This document shows, piece by piece, positions 52,408-60,127 of a DNA stretch of 64,000 bases (position 1 is the first letter of the stretch; every line of letters starts with the position of its first letter). The stretch covers positions 1 to 64,000 of the forward strand of contig NZ_JADPJH010000036.1 in assembly GCF_023073315.1 (NCBI RefSeq), in the 5' to 3' direction. Both the position numbers and the translations under genes were made by a program. Source of the DNA: Bradyrhizobium sp. 1. Its GTDB lineage: Bacteria; Pseudomonadota; Alphaproteobacteria; Rhizobiales; Xanthobacteraceae. The notes beneath the pieces were generated by a model. That model was not told the origin of the DNA. It was given only the letters and a program-made list of their open reading frames with translations, and searched no databases.

Positions 52408-53721
52408 TCAGGCGCGCTGCCCGGCCGGTCCGGCGGACACGGCCTTTGCGCTCTCCATCCGGGCGAACCAGGTCATCAAGAAGGAGACGAACAGCAGGCC
52501 GCTCAGGAACAGCAACCCGCCATAAGTGCTGCCGGTCCAGTCCTTGATCGCGCCGATCGCGTAGGGCCCCGCGAAGCCGCCGAGGTTGCCTATCGAGTTG
52601 ATCGCGGCGATCGAGACCGCAGCGGTCGAGCGGCTGAGGAAGAGTCCCGGCAGCGACCAGAACGGCGATTTGAAGGCGTAGAGGCCAGCCAGGGCCAGCG
52701 AGATCAACGCCATCGAGATCGCCGGCTGCACGACGAGGCCGGTGAGGCCGAGCGCGACCGCGCCGAGCAGCAGCGGTAGCGCCGAATGCTTCTGCCGCTC
52801 ACCGGTGCGGTCGGAATTGCGGGACCATAGCACCATCACGACGGTCGCGAAGGCATAGGGCAACATGGCGACGAGGCCGATCTCGAAATTGGTCAGCGAC
52901 GACGACAGTCCCTTGATGATCTGCGGCATCCACAGGCCGATGCCCAGATTGCCGACCTGGTAGACGAAATAGATCACCGACAGGAACAGAACCTTCGGGT
53001 TGGTGATCGCGGCGATCACGCCGAGATGCTCGACGTCAGGACGCGCGGCGTGGTCCTTGCGTAGCTCCCCGGAGAGCCAGTCACGCTCTTCCGCCGTGAG
53101 CCAGCGCGCCTTCTCGGGACTGTCGGTCATGACGAAATAATTGACGATGCCGGCAATCACAGCGGGGCCGCCTTCCAGCAGGAGCATCCAGCGCCAGCCG
53201 CTGAGGCCGAAGCCGGAAACGTGATCCATGATCCAGGTGCTGAGCGGTGCGCCCAGGAGATACGACACCGGGATCGCTGCGGTGAACAGGGCGACCGTGG
53301 TGGCCTGCTCCTTGGCGCGGAACCAGTAGGTCAGGTAGATGATGATGCCAGGAAAGAAACCGGCCTCGGCGACGCCGAGCAGGAAGCGCAAAGCGTAAAG
53401 CTGCGTCGCGCTCTGCACGAAAGCGGTTGCTGTCGCGACGATGCCCCAGGTGATCAGGATGCGTGAAATCCAGATGCGGGCGCCAAACTTGTTGAGCGCC
53501 ACGTTGCTCGGCACCTCGAACAGGAAATAGCCGATGAAAAAGATGCCCGCCGCAAAGCCGAAAGCCTCGCTGGTCAGCGCCAGCTCCTTGTTCATTTGCA
53601 ACGCCGCGTAGCCGATATTGGCCCGGTCGAGATAGGAGATCACGTAGAGCGCGAAGCAGTAGGGCACGATGCGCCAGAACACCTTGCGCGTGGCGGACTG
53701 CTCGACGGATGTCGTGGACAT
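52408..53721 (-). CDS. MFS transporter, anion:cation symporter (ACS) type
   Basis: 437 residues, 12 helices. Hallmarks are YVISYLDRANIGYAALQMNK, FFIGYFLFEVPSNVALNKFG and GVAEAGFFPGIIIYLTYWF. It is closely related in architecture to the carrier at 17.6 kb. Transcribed just before the aconitase, it should import the acid that the aconitase processes. The first gene of the pair faces a short intergenic region with a candidate GntR site. Confidence 0.92.
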   Translation of the reverse strand: MSTTSVEQSATRKVFWRIVPYCFALYVISYLDRANIGYAALQMNKELALTSEAFGFAAGIFFIGYFLFEVPSNVALNKFGARIWISRILITWGIVATATAFVQSATQLYALRFLLGVAEAGFFPGIIIYLTYWFRAKEQATTVALFTAAIPVSYLLGAPLSTWIMDHVSGFGLSGWRWMLLLEGGPAVIAGIVNYFVMTDSPEKARWLTAEERDWLSGELRKDHAARPDVEHLGVIAAITNPKVLFLSVIYFVYQVGNLGIGLWMPQIIKGLSSSLTNFEIGLVAMLPYAFATVVMVLWSRNSDRTGERQKHSALPLLLGAVALGLTGLVVQPAISMALISLALAGLYAFKSPFWSLPGLFLSRSTAAVSIAAINSIGNLGGFAGPYAIGAIKDWTGSTYGGLLFLSGLLFVSFLMTWFARMESAKAVSAGPAGQRA

Positions 53722-53808
53722 GGCGACGCTTCCTCGGGGCTTGTGGTTTTGGCGCGCTTGTCCGTCCCTCCGGCGGCCGCCTTCGGGCGTTATTGCATTT
53801 CATATGAT

Positions 53809-53819
53809 AAAAGACAATA
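53809..53819 (+). promoter_or_regulatory. Candidate GntR site, copy 1 (before the MFS/aconitase pair)
   Basis: ATAAAAGACAA lies within CATAT-N12-ATATG, between the GntR gene end and the MFS start. The same 11-mer occurs at 54820-54830 before the lactonase gene. Confidence 0.5.
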
Positions 53820-53832
53820 TGTCAGTATTGCA

Positions 53833-54708
53833 TCAGACGCGGGGGATTTTGATCAGTCCCGCGCCGGAGATATGGACCCGTAGGAAGTCCGCCGCCTCCT
53901 GGCGCAGGCCATTCTCCAGCAGATCCAAAATATTGAGGTGCTCGCGGCACTGCTGGGGCAGGCGGCTGCGGTCGACCGTGATGTGATATTCGACGAGGCG
54001 GCGCAGTCGGTTGACGCGTTTGACCGCATCGAGGAAGAACGGATTGCCGCCACAGGCCATGAGCATCTCGTGGAAATCGTTGTTGGCGGCGAAAATCTCC
54101 GCGCGCGAAGCCCGCTTGTAACCGCCGTCGAGCAGCCATTGCTGCTTTTCGCGTGCCGCGGCAAAGGCGGTGCGGTCGATTTTGAAGCTTGGCAGCAGCA
54201 GCGCCTGCGGTTCTAGGGCAATGCGCAACTGATAGCCCTGCTGATAGCTCTCGCGCGAGGTCAGCAGCGGACCGAAGGCCCAGCCATTGCCGGGCAGGCG
54301 TTCGATCCAGCCTTCATCGGCGATTTTTGTGAGGACCTTCAGCAGGCGCGTTCGCGACAGGCCGTAGCGCCGCATCAATTCACTTTCGCTGACGCGCTCG
54401 GGCAGCTTGCCAGACAGGCGGTCCTCGGCGATCGCGAAATACCATTCGTCTTCTTGTTCCGTGCCGCTATCAGGGATCTCAGGCAGCTCTCGCGCGCTCT
54501 GGACCAGGAAGAAGCCGCGATTCGGCTCCGAGCGCACGACCTTCATGTCCTCCAGGATTTGCAGCGCCGCGTTGATCGGCGCGCGCGAAACGCGGAGCGC
54601 GTCCGCCAGCGCCTGGCTCGGCAGATGCCGGTCGGCTTCGAGATCATTGACGCGGATGTAGTCCAGGATCCGCGCGGTCATCTGGGTGGCGATGTTAGGG
54701 CGGGGCAT
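53833..54708 (-). CDS. GntR-family regulator with FCD-type effector domain
   Basis: 291 residues. The winged helix reads MTARILDYIRVNDLEADRHL, PSQALADALRVSRAPINAAL. A second helix-turn-helix-like stretch (LSGKLPERVSESELMRRYGL, SRTRLLKVLTKIADEGWIER) follows, which is unusual for the family. The C-terminal FCD domain contains the metal/ligand His in AANNDFHEMLM and CREHLNILDLLENG. It lies between the MFS/aconitase pair and the divergent lactonase gene and should control both. Confidence 0.9.
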   Translation of the reverse strand: MPRPNIATQMTARILDYIRVNDLEADRHLPSQALADALRVSRAPINAALQILEDMKVVRSEPNRGFFLVQSARELPEIPDSGTEQEDEWYFAIAEDRLSGKLPERVSESELMRRYGLSRTRLLKVLTKIADEGWIERLPGNGWAFGPLLTSRESYQQGYQLRIALEPQALLLPSFKIDRTAFAAAREKQQWLLDGGYKRASRAEIFAANNDFHEMLMACGGNPFFLDAVKRVNRLRRLVEYHITVDRSRLPQQCREHLNILDLLENGLRQEAADFLRVHISGAGLIKIPRV

Positions 54709-54819
54709 TCGGACGACTCAGGATCAATTGGGGCCTCACAGCATTGTGCCGACCGGGCAGGCGGGCACAAGCCGCCGGCACGGGACTCTTGTCACTACCG
54801 CAAAACTGTGTTTCAAAAA

Positions 54820-54830
54820 ATAAAAGACAA
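54820..54830 (+). promoter_or_regulatory. Candidate GntR site, copy 2 (before the lactonase gene)
   Basis: ATAAAAGACAA, identical to 53809-53819, lies 15 bases before the lactonase start, just upstream of its GGAGAAAGG ribosome site. It would block transcription or initiation when bound. Confidence 0.5.
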
Positions 54831-54845
54831 GTTTGGAGAAAGGGC

Positions 54846-56075
54846 ATGGCACTAGGGAATTTGCCGGCCGGTGAGCCGCCGGCCGCGGCCGGAATGTCCC
54901 GGCGCAACCTGGCGTATCTCGCAATTGGCGGCGCGCTTGCTGCTGTTGCACCATCCCGATCTCACGCGCAGGCGCGCCAGGCGCCCAGGGAGCAAACCAT
55001 GCCCGAAGCAACCACCTCGTACGTCTATGTCGGAGCGCGCACCACCAGGGAACGCAACGCCCGCGGCGACGGCCTCAATGTCTATCGTATGGACAATGCA
55101 ACGGGTGCGTGGACGCACCTCCAGCTGCTCGGCGATCTCGTCAATCCCACCTTCCTCGCCTTCGACCGCAGCCAGCGCTTCCTATACACCGTGCATGGCG
55201 ATCTCAGCGACATCACCGCGATGGCGATCGATCCCGCCACTGGCGCATTGCGCGTGATCAACCAGCAGAGCACGGAAGGGAAAAACCCCGTGCATCTGGC
55301 GATCGATCCGAGCAACCGCTTCGTCGTGGTCGCCAATCACATTACCTCGACGCTGGCGCTGCTGCCGCGCAACGACGATGGCTCGCTCGGCGCGGTGATC
55401 GACTTGGTGAAGCTCGAAGGCAAGATCGGACCGCACCGGGTCGAGCAGCCATTTGCCAAACCGCACCAGGTCGAGTTCGATTCGTCAGGCCGCTTCATCA
55501 TCGTGCCAGACAAGGGGCTTGACGTTATCTTCACCTACCGGATCGATGCGGAGAAGGGGAGGTTGGTGCAGGCGGCGGCGCCGGTGCAGGCCCGCGAGGG
55601 CGCCGGTCCGCGCCACGTTGCGTTTCATCCCGGTGGCAAGCTCGCTTATGTCGTCAACGAGCTGGATTCGACGGTGACGACCTATCGCTTCGATCCGGCC
55701 GATGGCGCGCTCACGCCGTTCCAGATCGTCTCGACCGTGCCCGACACCTTCACCGGCAACACCCGCGCTGCGGAAATCGCCGTCTCGGCGGATGGTCGCT
55801 TTGTCTATGCTTCAAACCGCGGCGACGACAGCATTGCGATCTACGCCGTCGATGCGGCGAACGGACGCCTATCCTCGGTGGGCTGGACGTTGAGTGGCGG
55901 CAAGACGCCGCGGTTCTTCGCGCTGGGAGCGTCGGACAAGTTCCTGTTCGTGGCGAACGAAGACGCCGACACGGTCAATCTCTTCACGCGTGACGCTACG
56001 AGCGGCCGCCTCGTTGCGACGGGCCAGACCGTCAAAATTGGAAGCCCCGTTTGTATTGTTTTCAAGACGGTTTGA
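54846..56075 (+). CDS. Tat-exported beta-propeller protein, lactonase (Pgl/YbhE) family
   Basis: 409 residues from ATG 54846. The N-terminus MSRRNLAYLAIGGALAAVAP is a twin-arginine signal, so it is periplasmic. The propeller repeats are NPTFLAFDRSQRFLYTVH, NPVHLAIDPSNRFVVVANH, KPHQVEFDSSGRFIIVPD, GPRHVAFHPGGKLAYVVNEL and AEIAVSADGRFVYASNRG, the pattern of 6-phosphogluconolactonase/YbhE and related lactonases. A periplasmic copy cannot act on phosphogluconate. It may open an external lactone to the acid then imported by the ACS-type carrier next door. This substrate flow is inference. Confidence 0.9.
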   Translation: MALGNLPAGEPPAAAGMSRRNLAYLAIGGALAAVAPSRSHAQARQAPREQTMPEATTSYVYVGARTTRERNARGDGLNVYRMDNATGAWTHLQLLGDLVNPTFLAFDRSQRFLYTVHGDLSDITAMAIDPATGALRVINQQSTEGKNPVHLAIDPSNRFVVVANHITSTLALLPRNDDGSLGAVIDLVKLEGKIGPHRVEQPFAKPHQVEFDSSGRFIIVPDKGLDVIFTYRIDAEKGRLVQAAAPVQAREGAGPRHVAFHPGGKLAYVVNELDSTVTTYRFDPADGALTPFQIVSTVPDTFTGNTRAAEIAVSADGRFVYASNRGDDSIAIYAVDAANGRLSSVGWTLSGGKTPRFFALGASDKFLFVANEDADTVNLFTRDATSGRLVATGQTVKIGSPVCIVFKTV

Positions 56076-56124
56076 TGGGAAGGGCCGGCGGCTTCGCGTG
56101 ACGCGGCAACCGTATTCGATGCCG

Positions 56125-56205
56125 TTCCGACAAAGAAACTTTCTGTAATGATCTCAACTACCAGAAAGGCCGTGAATTGTCAGAACGGGACTTGAAAACA
56201 TTGCG
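56125..56205 (+). repeat. 81-bp repeat, copy A
   Basis: It aligns without gaps to 58460-58540, with about 64 of 81 positions identical by hand count (TTCCGACAA, TGATCTCAAC, GAATTGTC-GAACGGGA, TTGAAAACA). Copy B leads into a tRNA-Gly relic, so this may be part of an attachment-site arm. Confidence 0.7.
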
Positions 56206-56449
56206 AGACCGCGGATCCACTTTCTGGCCGCTTGCTTGCGCCGCTTGATGCGCTTTATCTGTGGGTCCTGCTTGGCCTCGTCGTCGTGATGGAGGTAGTG
56301 CGCCATCGCCTTGGTCGACGACCATTGGCCCTTCTTCATCAGCTGCGTTTTCTGTGAGGCCTTTGGCCGTGCCGAAAAGCGCAGTATCCGGCCGTCCGTC
56401 AATATAGCGGCATAAACATCTTAATTCTCGGGGGGCGGCGACCGAGCAC

Positions 56450-56659
56450 GGATTTACAGGGCAGAATTGGCTTACCTTCCGCCAGGCGCAGTCGCTCCGT
56501 AGTCACGTCCGCAAGGGCGAGCGCGGCACGACTGCCGTCTATGCCGACCGCTTTGTGCCGGCCGACGAAAAGCGCCGCGCGAGCGAGAACGGTGAGGAAG
56601 CGCAGGCCATTCCGTTCCTCAAGCGCTTCACGGTCTTCGGGTCGGGCAGCGTCACATAG
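56450..56659 (+). pseudogene. ArdC-like antirestriction protein fragment (N-terminal domain)
   Basis: The frame reads GFTGQNWLTFRQAQSLRSHV, RKGERGTTAVYADRFVP, then ENGEEAQAIPFLKRFTVF before an in-frame stop. This is the conserved ssDNA-binding N-terminal domain of ArdC/DUF1738 proteins (NxWLTFKQA, VRKGExG, IPFLKxYTVFN) carried by plasmids and conjugative elements. The start and the zincin-like C-terminal domain are missing. It shows that a mobile element once occupied this site. Confidence 0.75.
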
Positions 56660-56710
56660 ATTGCCTGCCAGGCCTCAAACGCGAAGCCTTCAGGCTTCTT
56701 CAATGAGACG

Positions 56711-57217
56711 CTACCGTGCCCTTTGAGACCTCTTCCCGGGCCGCAACGCTGGTCGAGAAAGTAGCGGCAGGACGAAGAAGCTTTTGCGGCGCCACTGCGT
56801 AAGCTTCATGCCGTCACGCATGTTGAGACCGAGCAGCGTGATGTTCGTCGCGCCTGCGATTAGCTCGAGCGCCTGCACCGTGTAGAAGGCAGTATCGAGC
56901 TCTCCGGCCCTGGCCTTGGAGGCGAGGGACAGCGCCGCCGGGATGAGTACCAGAAGGCCGTTCGCAGCAATGAACGGCATTCGCTTCAGCTTCTTGCCGA
57001 TCATGCCGGTTCGCACACCCTTCGCCCGGGCGAAGCCCGAGGCTCCCGTAGCCGCCAGCGCCGGGATCAGCAGCAGGAAACCCCAGGGGATGGCCGTCTT
57101 GACGGCGATAACGGTCGCCTCGGACGCAAACAGTTCGCTGAGTGCCGTCGACAGCCAGAAGGTCGCGATTGTGAGGAGCGCGAGTGTGCCGGCGACCGGA
57201 TGGATGAGCTTGGTCAT
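56711..57217 (-). CDS. Small inner-membrane protein, function unknown
   Basis: 168 residues with four hydrophobic segments: IHPVAGTLALLTIATFWLST, AIPWGFLLLIPALAATGASG, ANGLLVLIPAALSLASKARA and VQALELIAGATNITLLGLNM. The C-terminal basic tail (PALRPGKRSQRAR) may be frame run-on into relic DNA. It follows the monooxygenase gene by 18 bases, suggesting a MarR-controlled operon. The layout resembles small DoxX-like or DUF membrane partners of redox enzymes, but I cannot name a family. Confidence 0.7.
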   Translation of the reverse strand: MTKLIHPVAGTLALLTIATFWLSTALSELFASEATVIAVKTAIPWGFLLLIPALAATGASGFARAKGVRTGMIGKKLKRMPFIAANGLLVLIPAALSLASKARAGELDTAFYTVQALELIAGATNITLLGLNMRDGMKLTQWRRKSFFVLPLLSRPALRPGKRSQRAR

Positions 57218-57235
57218 GGCTTTCCGTCCTTCCCG

Positions 57236-57604
57236 CTAGGCCACGCAGATGCCCGGCACCCCGACCTTCTGGAAGAGATGCGGCATGGCCACTGCGGAGG
57301 ATGGATAGGCCGAGAGTTTTGCAATGAACTCCGGATGCGTGAACGCGGTCCTGAAGTCGGCGGTCGATTCCCAGACCGCATAGTTGAGATAGGTCGGGCT
57401 TTCGCCGATCGCGCGGTGAAGCTGGGTCGAGATGAAGCCCGACTGCCGCTTCATGAAGTCCGCATCGTCCTGCCAGGCCTGGAGGAAGGTCTGCTCGTCC
57501 GCGTTGTCCAGCGTGAAGACATTCACGAGCACGACGGGGGCGGCATCGAGGCCGAGCTGATGTTCAAGCGGGAAGGCGGGATCAAGGGGGCGCATGAGCG
57601 ACAT
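57236..57604 (-). CDS. Antibiotic biosynthesis monooxygenase (ABM)-like protein
   Basis: 122 residues. The ferredoxin-like ABM fold shows VVLVNVFTLDNADEQTFLQA, DADFMKRQSGFISTQLHRAI and YLNYAVWESTADFRTAF, with the W-E-S and F-x-S/x-L landmarks of heme-degrading-like and quinone-forming monooxygenases. It is the first gene of a two-gene minus-strand unit and diverges from the MarR gene. Such proteins act on quinols or electrophiles, which fits MarR control. Confidence 0.85.
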   Translation of the reverse strand: MSLMRPLDPAFPLEHQLGLDAAPVVLVNVFTLDNADEQTFLQAWQDDADFMKRQSGFISTQLHRAIGESPTYLNYAVWESTADFRTAFTHPEFIAKLSAYPSSAVAMPHLFQKVGVPGICVA

Positions 57605-57663
57605 GACAGTCTCCGCTAAGTTGGTTATATAGTGTCAATCCGGCATGATCCATACATAGGGTT

Positions 57664-57681
57664 TTGACATCATCGTGTCAA
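57664..57681 (+). promoter_or_regulatory. MarR-type operator between the monooxygenase and MarR genes
   Basis: TTGACA-TCATCG-TGTCAA is a perfect 6+6 inverted repeat. A half-site (GTGTCAA) occurs at about 57632-57640. The palindrome covers the GTG at 57675, which argues against that codon as the MarR start. Confidence 0.65.
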
Positions 57682-57701
57682 TAGAAATATTTGGTGACCA
57701 A

Positions 57702-58166
57702 ATGAATGCAAACACACGAACTTCCGGTGACGCCTTGACCGACCTCATTCTCGACCTGTTCAGGGTCAACAACCTGATCTTGACGTGGGGCGACAGACTT
57801 GTAGCGCCGCTGGGACTCACAAGCGCCCGCTGGCAAATATTGGGGGCCGTCGTTGCGGCGGACCGGCCGCAGCCGGTGGCCTGGCTCGCGCGCGATCTCG
57901 GCGCCAACCGCCAGAACGTGCAGCGCATCGTCAACGACCTGACGAAGGAAGGGCTCGTCAGGTTCGAGCCCAATCCGCATCACCGCCGCGCGCACCTTGT
58001 CGTGCTGACCGACAAGGGACAGCAGACATACGACGATGCCATCAGCTTGTACGACCCACGGGTCAACGCGCTTGCGGACGGGTTTCCCCTCGAAGACATC
58101 CGAACGGCCGGCCGCGTCATGAAGGCGCTGCGGAAGAAATTTGAAGGCGATGAAAATGAAGAGTAG
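57702..58166 (+). CDS. MarR-family transcriptional regulator
   Basis: 154 residues from ATG 57702 (GTG 57675 would give 163, but it lies inside the operator). The winged helix reads LTSARWQILGAVVAADRPQP, VAWLARDLGANRQNVQRIVN and the wing FEPNPHHRRAHLVVLTDKG. It is a canonical MarR dimer, likely repressing the divergent ABM and membrane-protein genes until a phenolic or electrophilic ligand binds. Confidence 0.92.
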   Translation: MNANTRTSGDALTDLILDLFRVNNLILTWGDRLVAPLGLTSARWQILGAVVAADRPQPVAWLARDLGANRQNVQRIVNDLTKEGLVRFEPNPHHRRAHLVVLTDKGQQTYDDAISLYDPRVNALADGFPLEDIRTAGRVMKALRKKFEGDENEE

Positions 58167-58459
58167 ATCTGACCGCTACGGCTCGGGGCGGTCTCAATCC
58201 ATTGGGTGAGCGCGGTCCTGATCCTGGCCCTGCTGGGCTCCGGCTTCCAGGCTGCCATGGATGCGGCTGGAGCGCGGCCATGACACTTGCAAAATTACCG
58301 AACCGCAAGGCCCCCTCTGCCAGCTTTGGTCGGCTCGAACCGATCCGAGCATCGGCCAGGTCGCGCATTCACTTCTGAAATCGAAAAGCTGAGGGGTGGC
58401 TGTCGAGCCAAGGGCAGTCCGAGTACCTTGCCGCCAGTAGACAGCCAACTCGAACATCA
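58167..58459. other. Intergenic stretch after the MarR gene
   Basis: A plus frame reads WVSAVLILALLGSGFQAAMD at 58198-58260, membrane-like but isolated and very short. I see no supported gene. Confidence 0.4.
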
Positions 58460-58540
58460 TTCCGACAAGCGCAAATTCTGTAGTGATCTCAACAGGCAAA
58501 AAGGCTGCGAATTGTCGGAACGGGATTTGAAAACACTACG
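58460..58540 (+). repeat. 81-bp repeat, copy B
   Basis: Partner of 56125-56205, with about 79 percent identity by hand. It ends 12 bases before a tRNA-Gly 3' fragment, the arrangement expected for an attachment site with an element-derived arm next to the tRNA end. Confidence 0.7.
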
Positions 58541-58552
58541 GAAAGTCGGAGA

Positions 58553-58596
58553 CTTCCAAGCTGAATACGAGGGTTCGATTCCCTTCACCCGCTCCA
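58553..58596 (+). pseudogene. Truncated tRNA-Gly(TCC) 3' part
   Basis: From CTTCCAAG (anticodon loop, TCC) through the variable loop and T-arm GGGTTCGATTCCC to CACCCGCTCCA, this is the intact 3' half of a rhizobial tRNA-Gly. The 5' side is the 81-bp repeat and not tRNA. The break falls at the anticodon loop, a usual crossover point for tRNA-targeting integrases. Annotated hypothetical frames here are artefacts of this relic. Confidence 0.8.
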
Positions 58597-58747
58597 AAAG
58601 CAATTCCAATGGCTTAGCCAGGAATTCTAAACTTCCATTCTGACGCCATTCCGAAATGATGACTGTCACGGCTGATGGCTGGCGCAAACTCGCGCGTGCT
58701 TTCATTTTCTGTTCCTGTTTGTGATGATCGTCTCCAGCAAGCTTGGC

Positions 58748-59060
58748 TTATGGCAAGCGTGGTGACGATTGTGGATGTCCTTGAGCAGGAATGATCGCGC
58801 CTCTCGGCTGATGCGATCGGGCCTGCGGCCATCGGAGAACAACATCCCGGTTGACGTTCTTGTACAGGAGATAGACCGCCCGGCTCGAACCGGTGGGATA
58901 GAATTGCTGCGGACAGAAAGATCCCATCCAGATGAAATCATCGACCCAGATCTCGTGCCAGCTATTGATAATACAGGCCTTGGCCTTCCAGCATGAGCAG
59001 TCCGTGCTCCATGATGTGGGTCTCGACGGCTGGAAAACAGACGCCGGGTTGGAAGACTAG
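58748..59060 (-). pseudogene. Ureidoglycine aminohydrolase, C-terminal cupin fragment with frameshift
   Basis: The minus strand reads VETHIMEHGLLMLEGQGLYY then a stop. The neighbouring frame continues WHEIWVDDFIWMGSFCPQQF, YLLYKNVNRDVVL. This is the C-terminal cupin of (S)-ureidoglycine aminohydrolase (HVMEHGxxxLEGxGxY, DFIWMxxxCPQ, YLLYKDVNR), an enzyme of allantoin degradation. About 85 residues remain of 260, and no other purine-degradation gene is here apart from the deaminase fragment at 22.6 kb. Confidence 0.65.
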
Positions 59061-59096
59061 AAGAAATGCTGAGGTCCACGCAGATCGGGTGGGCTT

Positions 59097-59960
59097 CTAT
59101 TCCCTGTGATCGTCGATTTCGGCAGCGACCTGTCCGTAGTTCAGCAGGGCGACCAGGGTCGTTCCGCCCAGGATATTGCCGAGCAGAGTCGGCACGAAGA
59201 AGTCCGAAGCATATTGCGAGATCGAGGCCCGGCCGCTCTGCACCAGAAAAGCGCACTCGACAGAGCCCGCGATGATGTGCGCGAACTCGCCGAGTGCGAC
59301 CACATAGGTCATGATGATGATGATCTGTGCGCGAGATCCCTCCACCGCAGGCAGAAGCCACGCCATCAAGGCGATCAGCCAGCCGGCAAAGATCGCCCGG
59401 ACAAGGGTCGTCGCGAATGTGCCCTCGATGGTGTGGCGGCTGAGATCGACGAAGGCGTCCACGGTGCGCGGCTCGAAGATGCTGGTGTGCGCGAGCACGG
59501 ATCCAACTGCCCAGGTTCCCGCGATGTTGGAGGCGAGGACCAGGCCCCACAGCTTGATCACGCTTCCCAACGTGCCGAGGTCCCTGTTGTGCAACAGCGG
59601 CAGGATCGGCGTCAGGGTATTCTCGGTGAAGAGCTGCTGTCGCCCCAGCACCACGACCAGGAAACCGACGGTGTAGCCAAGCGGGGCGACCAGGCGGCGC
59701 GTGGCCTCATCGGAGATCAGCGCGTGAAATTCGCCCTGGACAATCAGGGACAACCCCATCGAAAGCCCCGCGGCGAGACCGGACAGCACGATGGCCCACC
59801 AACGCCGCTCCAGTTCCTGCTCGCCTTCCGCGCGGATCGTCTCGTGAATGAGTGCGGCGTTCGGTCGGCTCTGCGATTCGATCTCCTCGGTCTCACGGCG
59901 CGAGACGCCGTCGAGCTTGGAGGCTGGATTGAAGGAGGCGCCGTCGCCATGCTGATCCAC
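59097..59960 (-). CDS. Formate/nitrite transporter (FNT)-family channel
   Basis: 287 residues, GTG start at the complement of 59960. A hydrophilic N-terminal extension of about 45 residues precedes six membrane helices. Conserved FNT features are LSLIVQGEFHALI, VVVLGRQQLFTENTLTPILP (the slide/omega-loop region) and HIIAGSVECAFLV with a pore His. It forms a pentameric channel for a small anion such as formate, nitrite or a weak acid. The long N-terminus is typical of the YfdC-like branch. It diverges from the DUF2231 gene. Confidence 0.9.
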   Translation of the reverse strand: MDQHGDGASFNPASKLDGVSRRETEEIESQSRPNAALIHETIRAEGEQELERRWWAIVLSGLAAGLSMGLSLIVQGEFHALISDEATRRLVAPLGYTVGFLVVVLGRQQLFTENTLTPILPLLHNRDLGTLGSVIKLWGLVLASNIAGTWAVGSVLAHTSIFEPRTVDAFVDLSRHTIEGTFATTLVRAIFAGWLIALMAWLLPAVEGSRAQIIIIMTYVVALGEFAHIIAGSVECAFLVQSGRASISQYASDFFVPTLLGNILGGTTLVALLNYGQVAAEIDDHRE

Positions 59961-60127
59961 TCTGCGGTCTCCGGAAATGATTGGTGGAGTTCAAAGCTGC
60001 GAATTTCGATCAGTTCCTCGTGAGGGTGTTTCGATCGCCGCGTCCGGTTTGCGGCGCAAAGAGGAACCTTCAGCGCAAGCACCGAGTTAGCCGGTCGGGC
60101 AGGGCGCAAAACCACACGAGGCCGACC

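Noticed and set aside
56154..56402. 82-residue minus-strand frame with KKGQWSSTKAMAHYLHHDDE
   Set aside because: It could be the tail of a tyrosine integrase, but the match is vague and half the frame lies in the 81-bp repeat, so it is not called.
58287..58705. Two short frames over the tRNA-Gly relic (plus and minus strand)
   Set aside because: Their conserved-looking peptides are translations of the tRNA 3' end and the 81-bp repeat, a known source of spurious hypothetical proteins.
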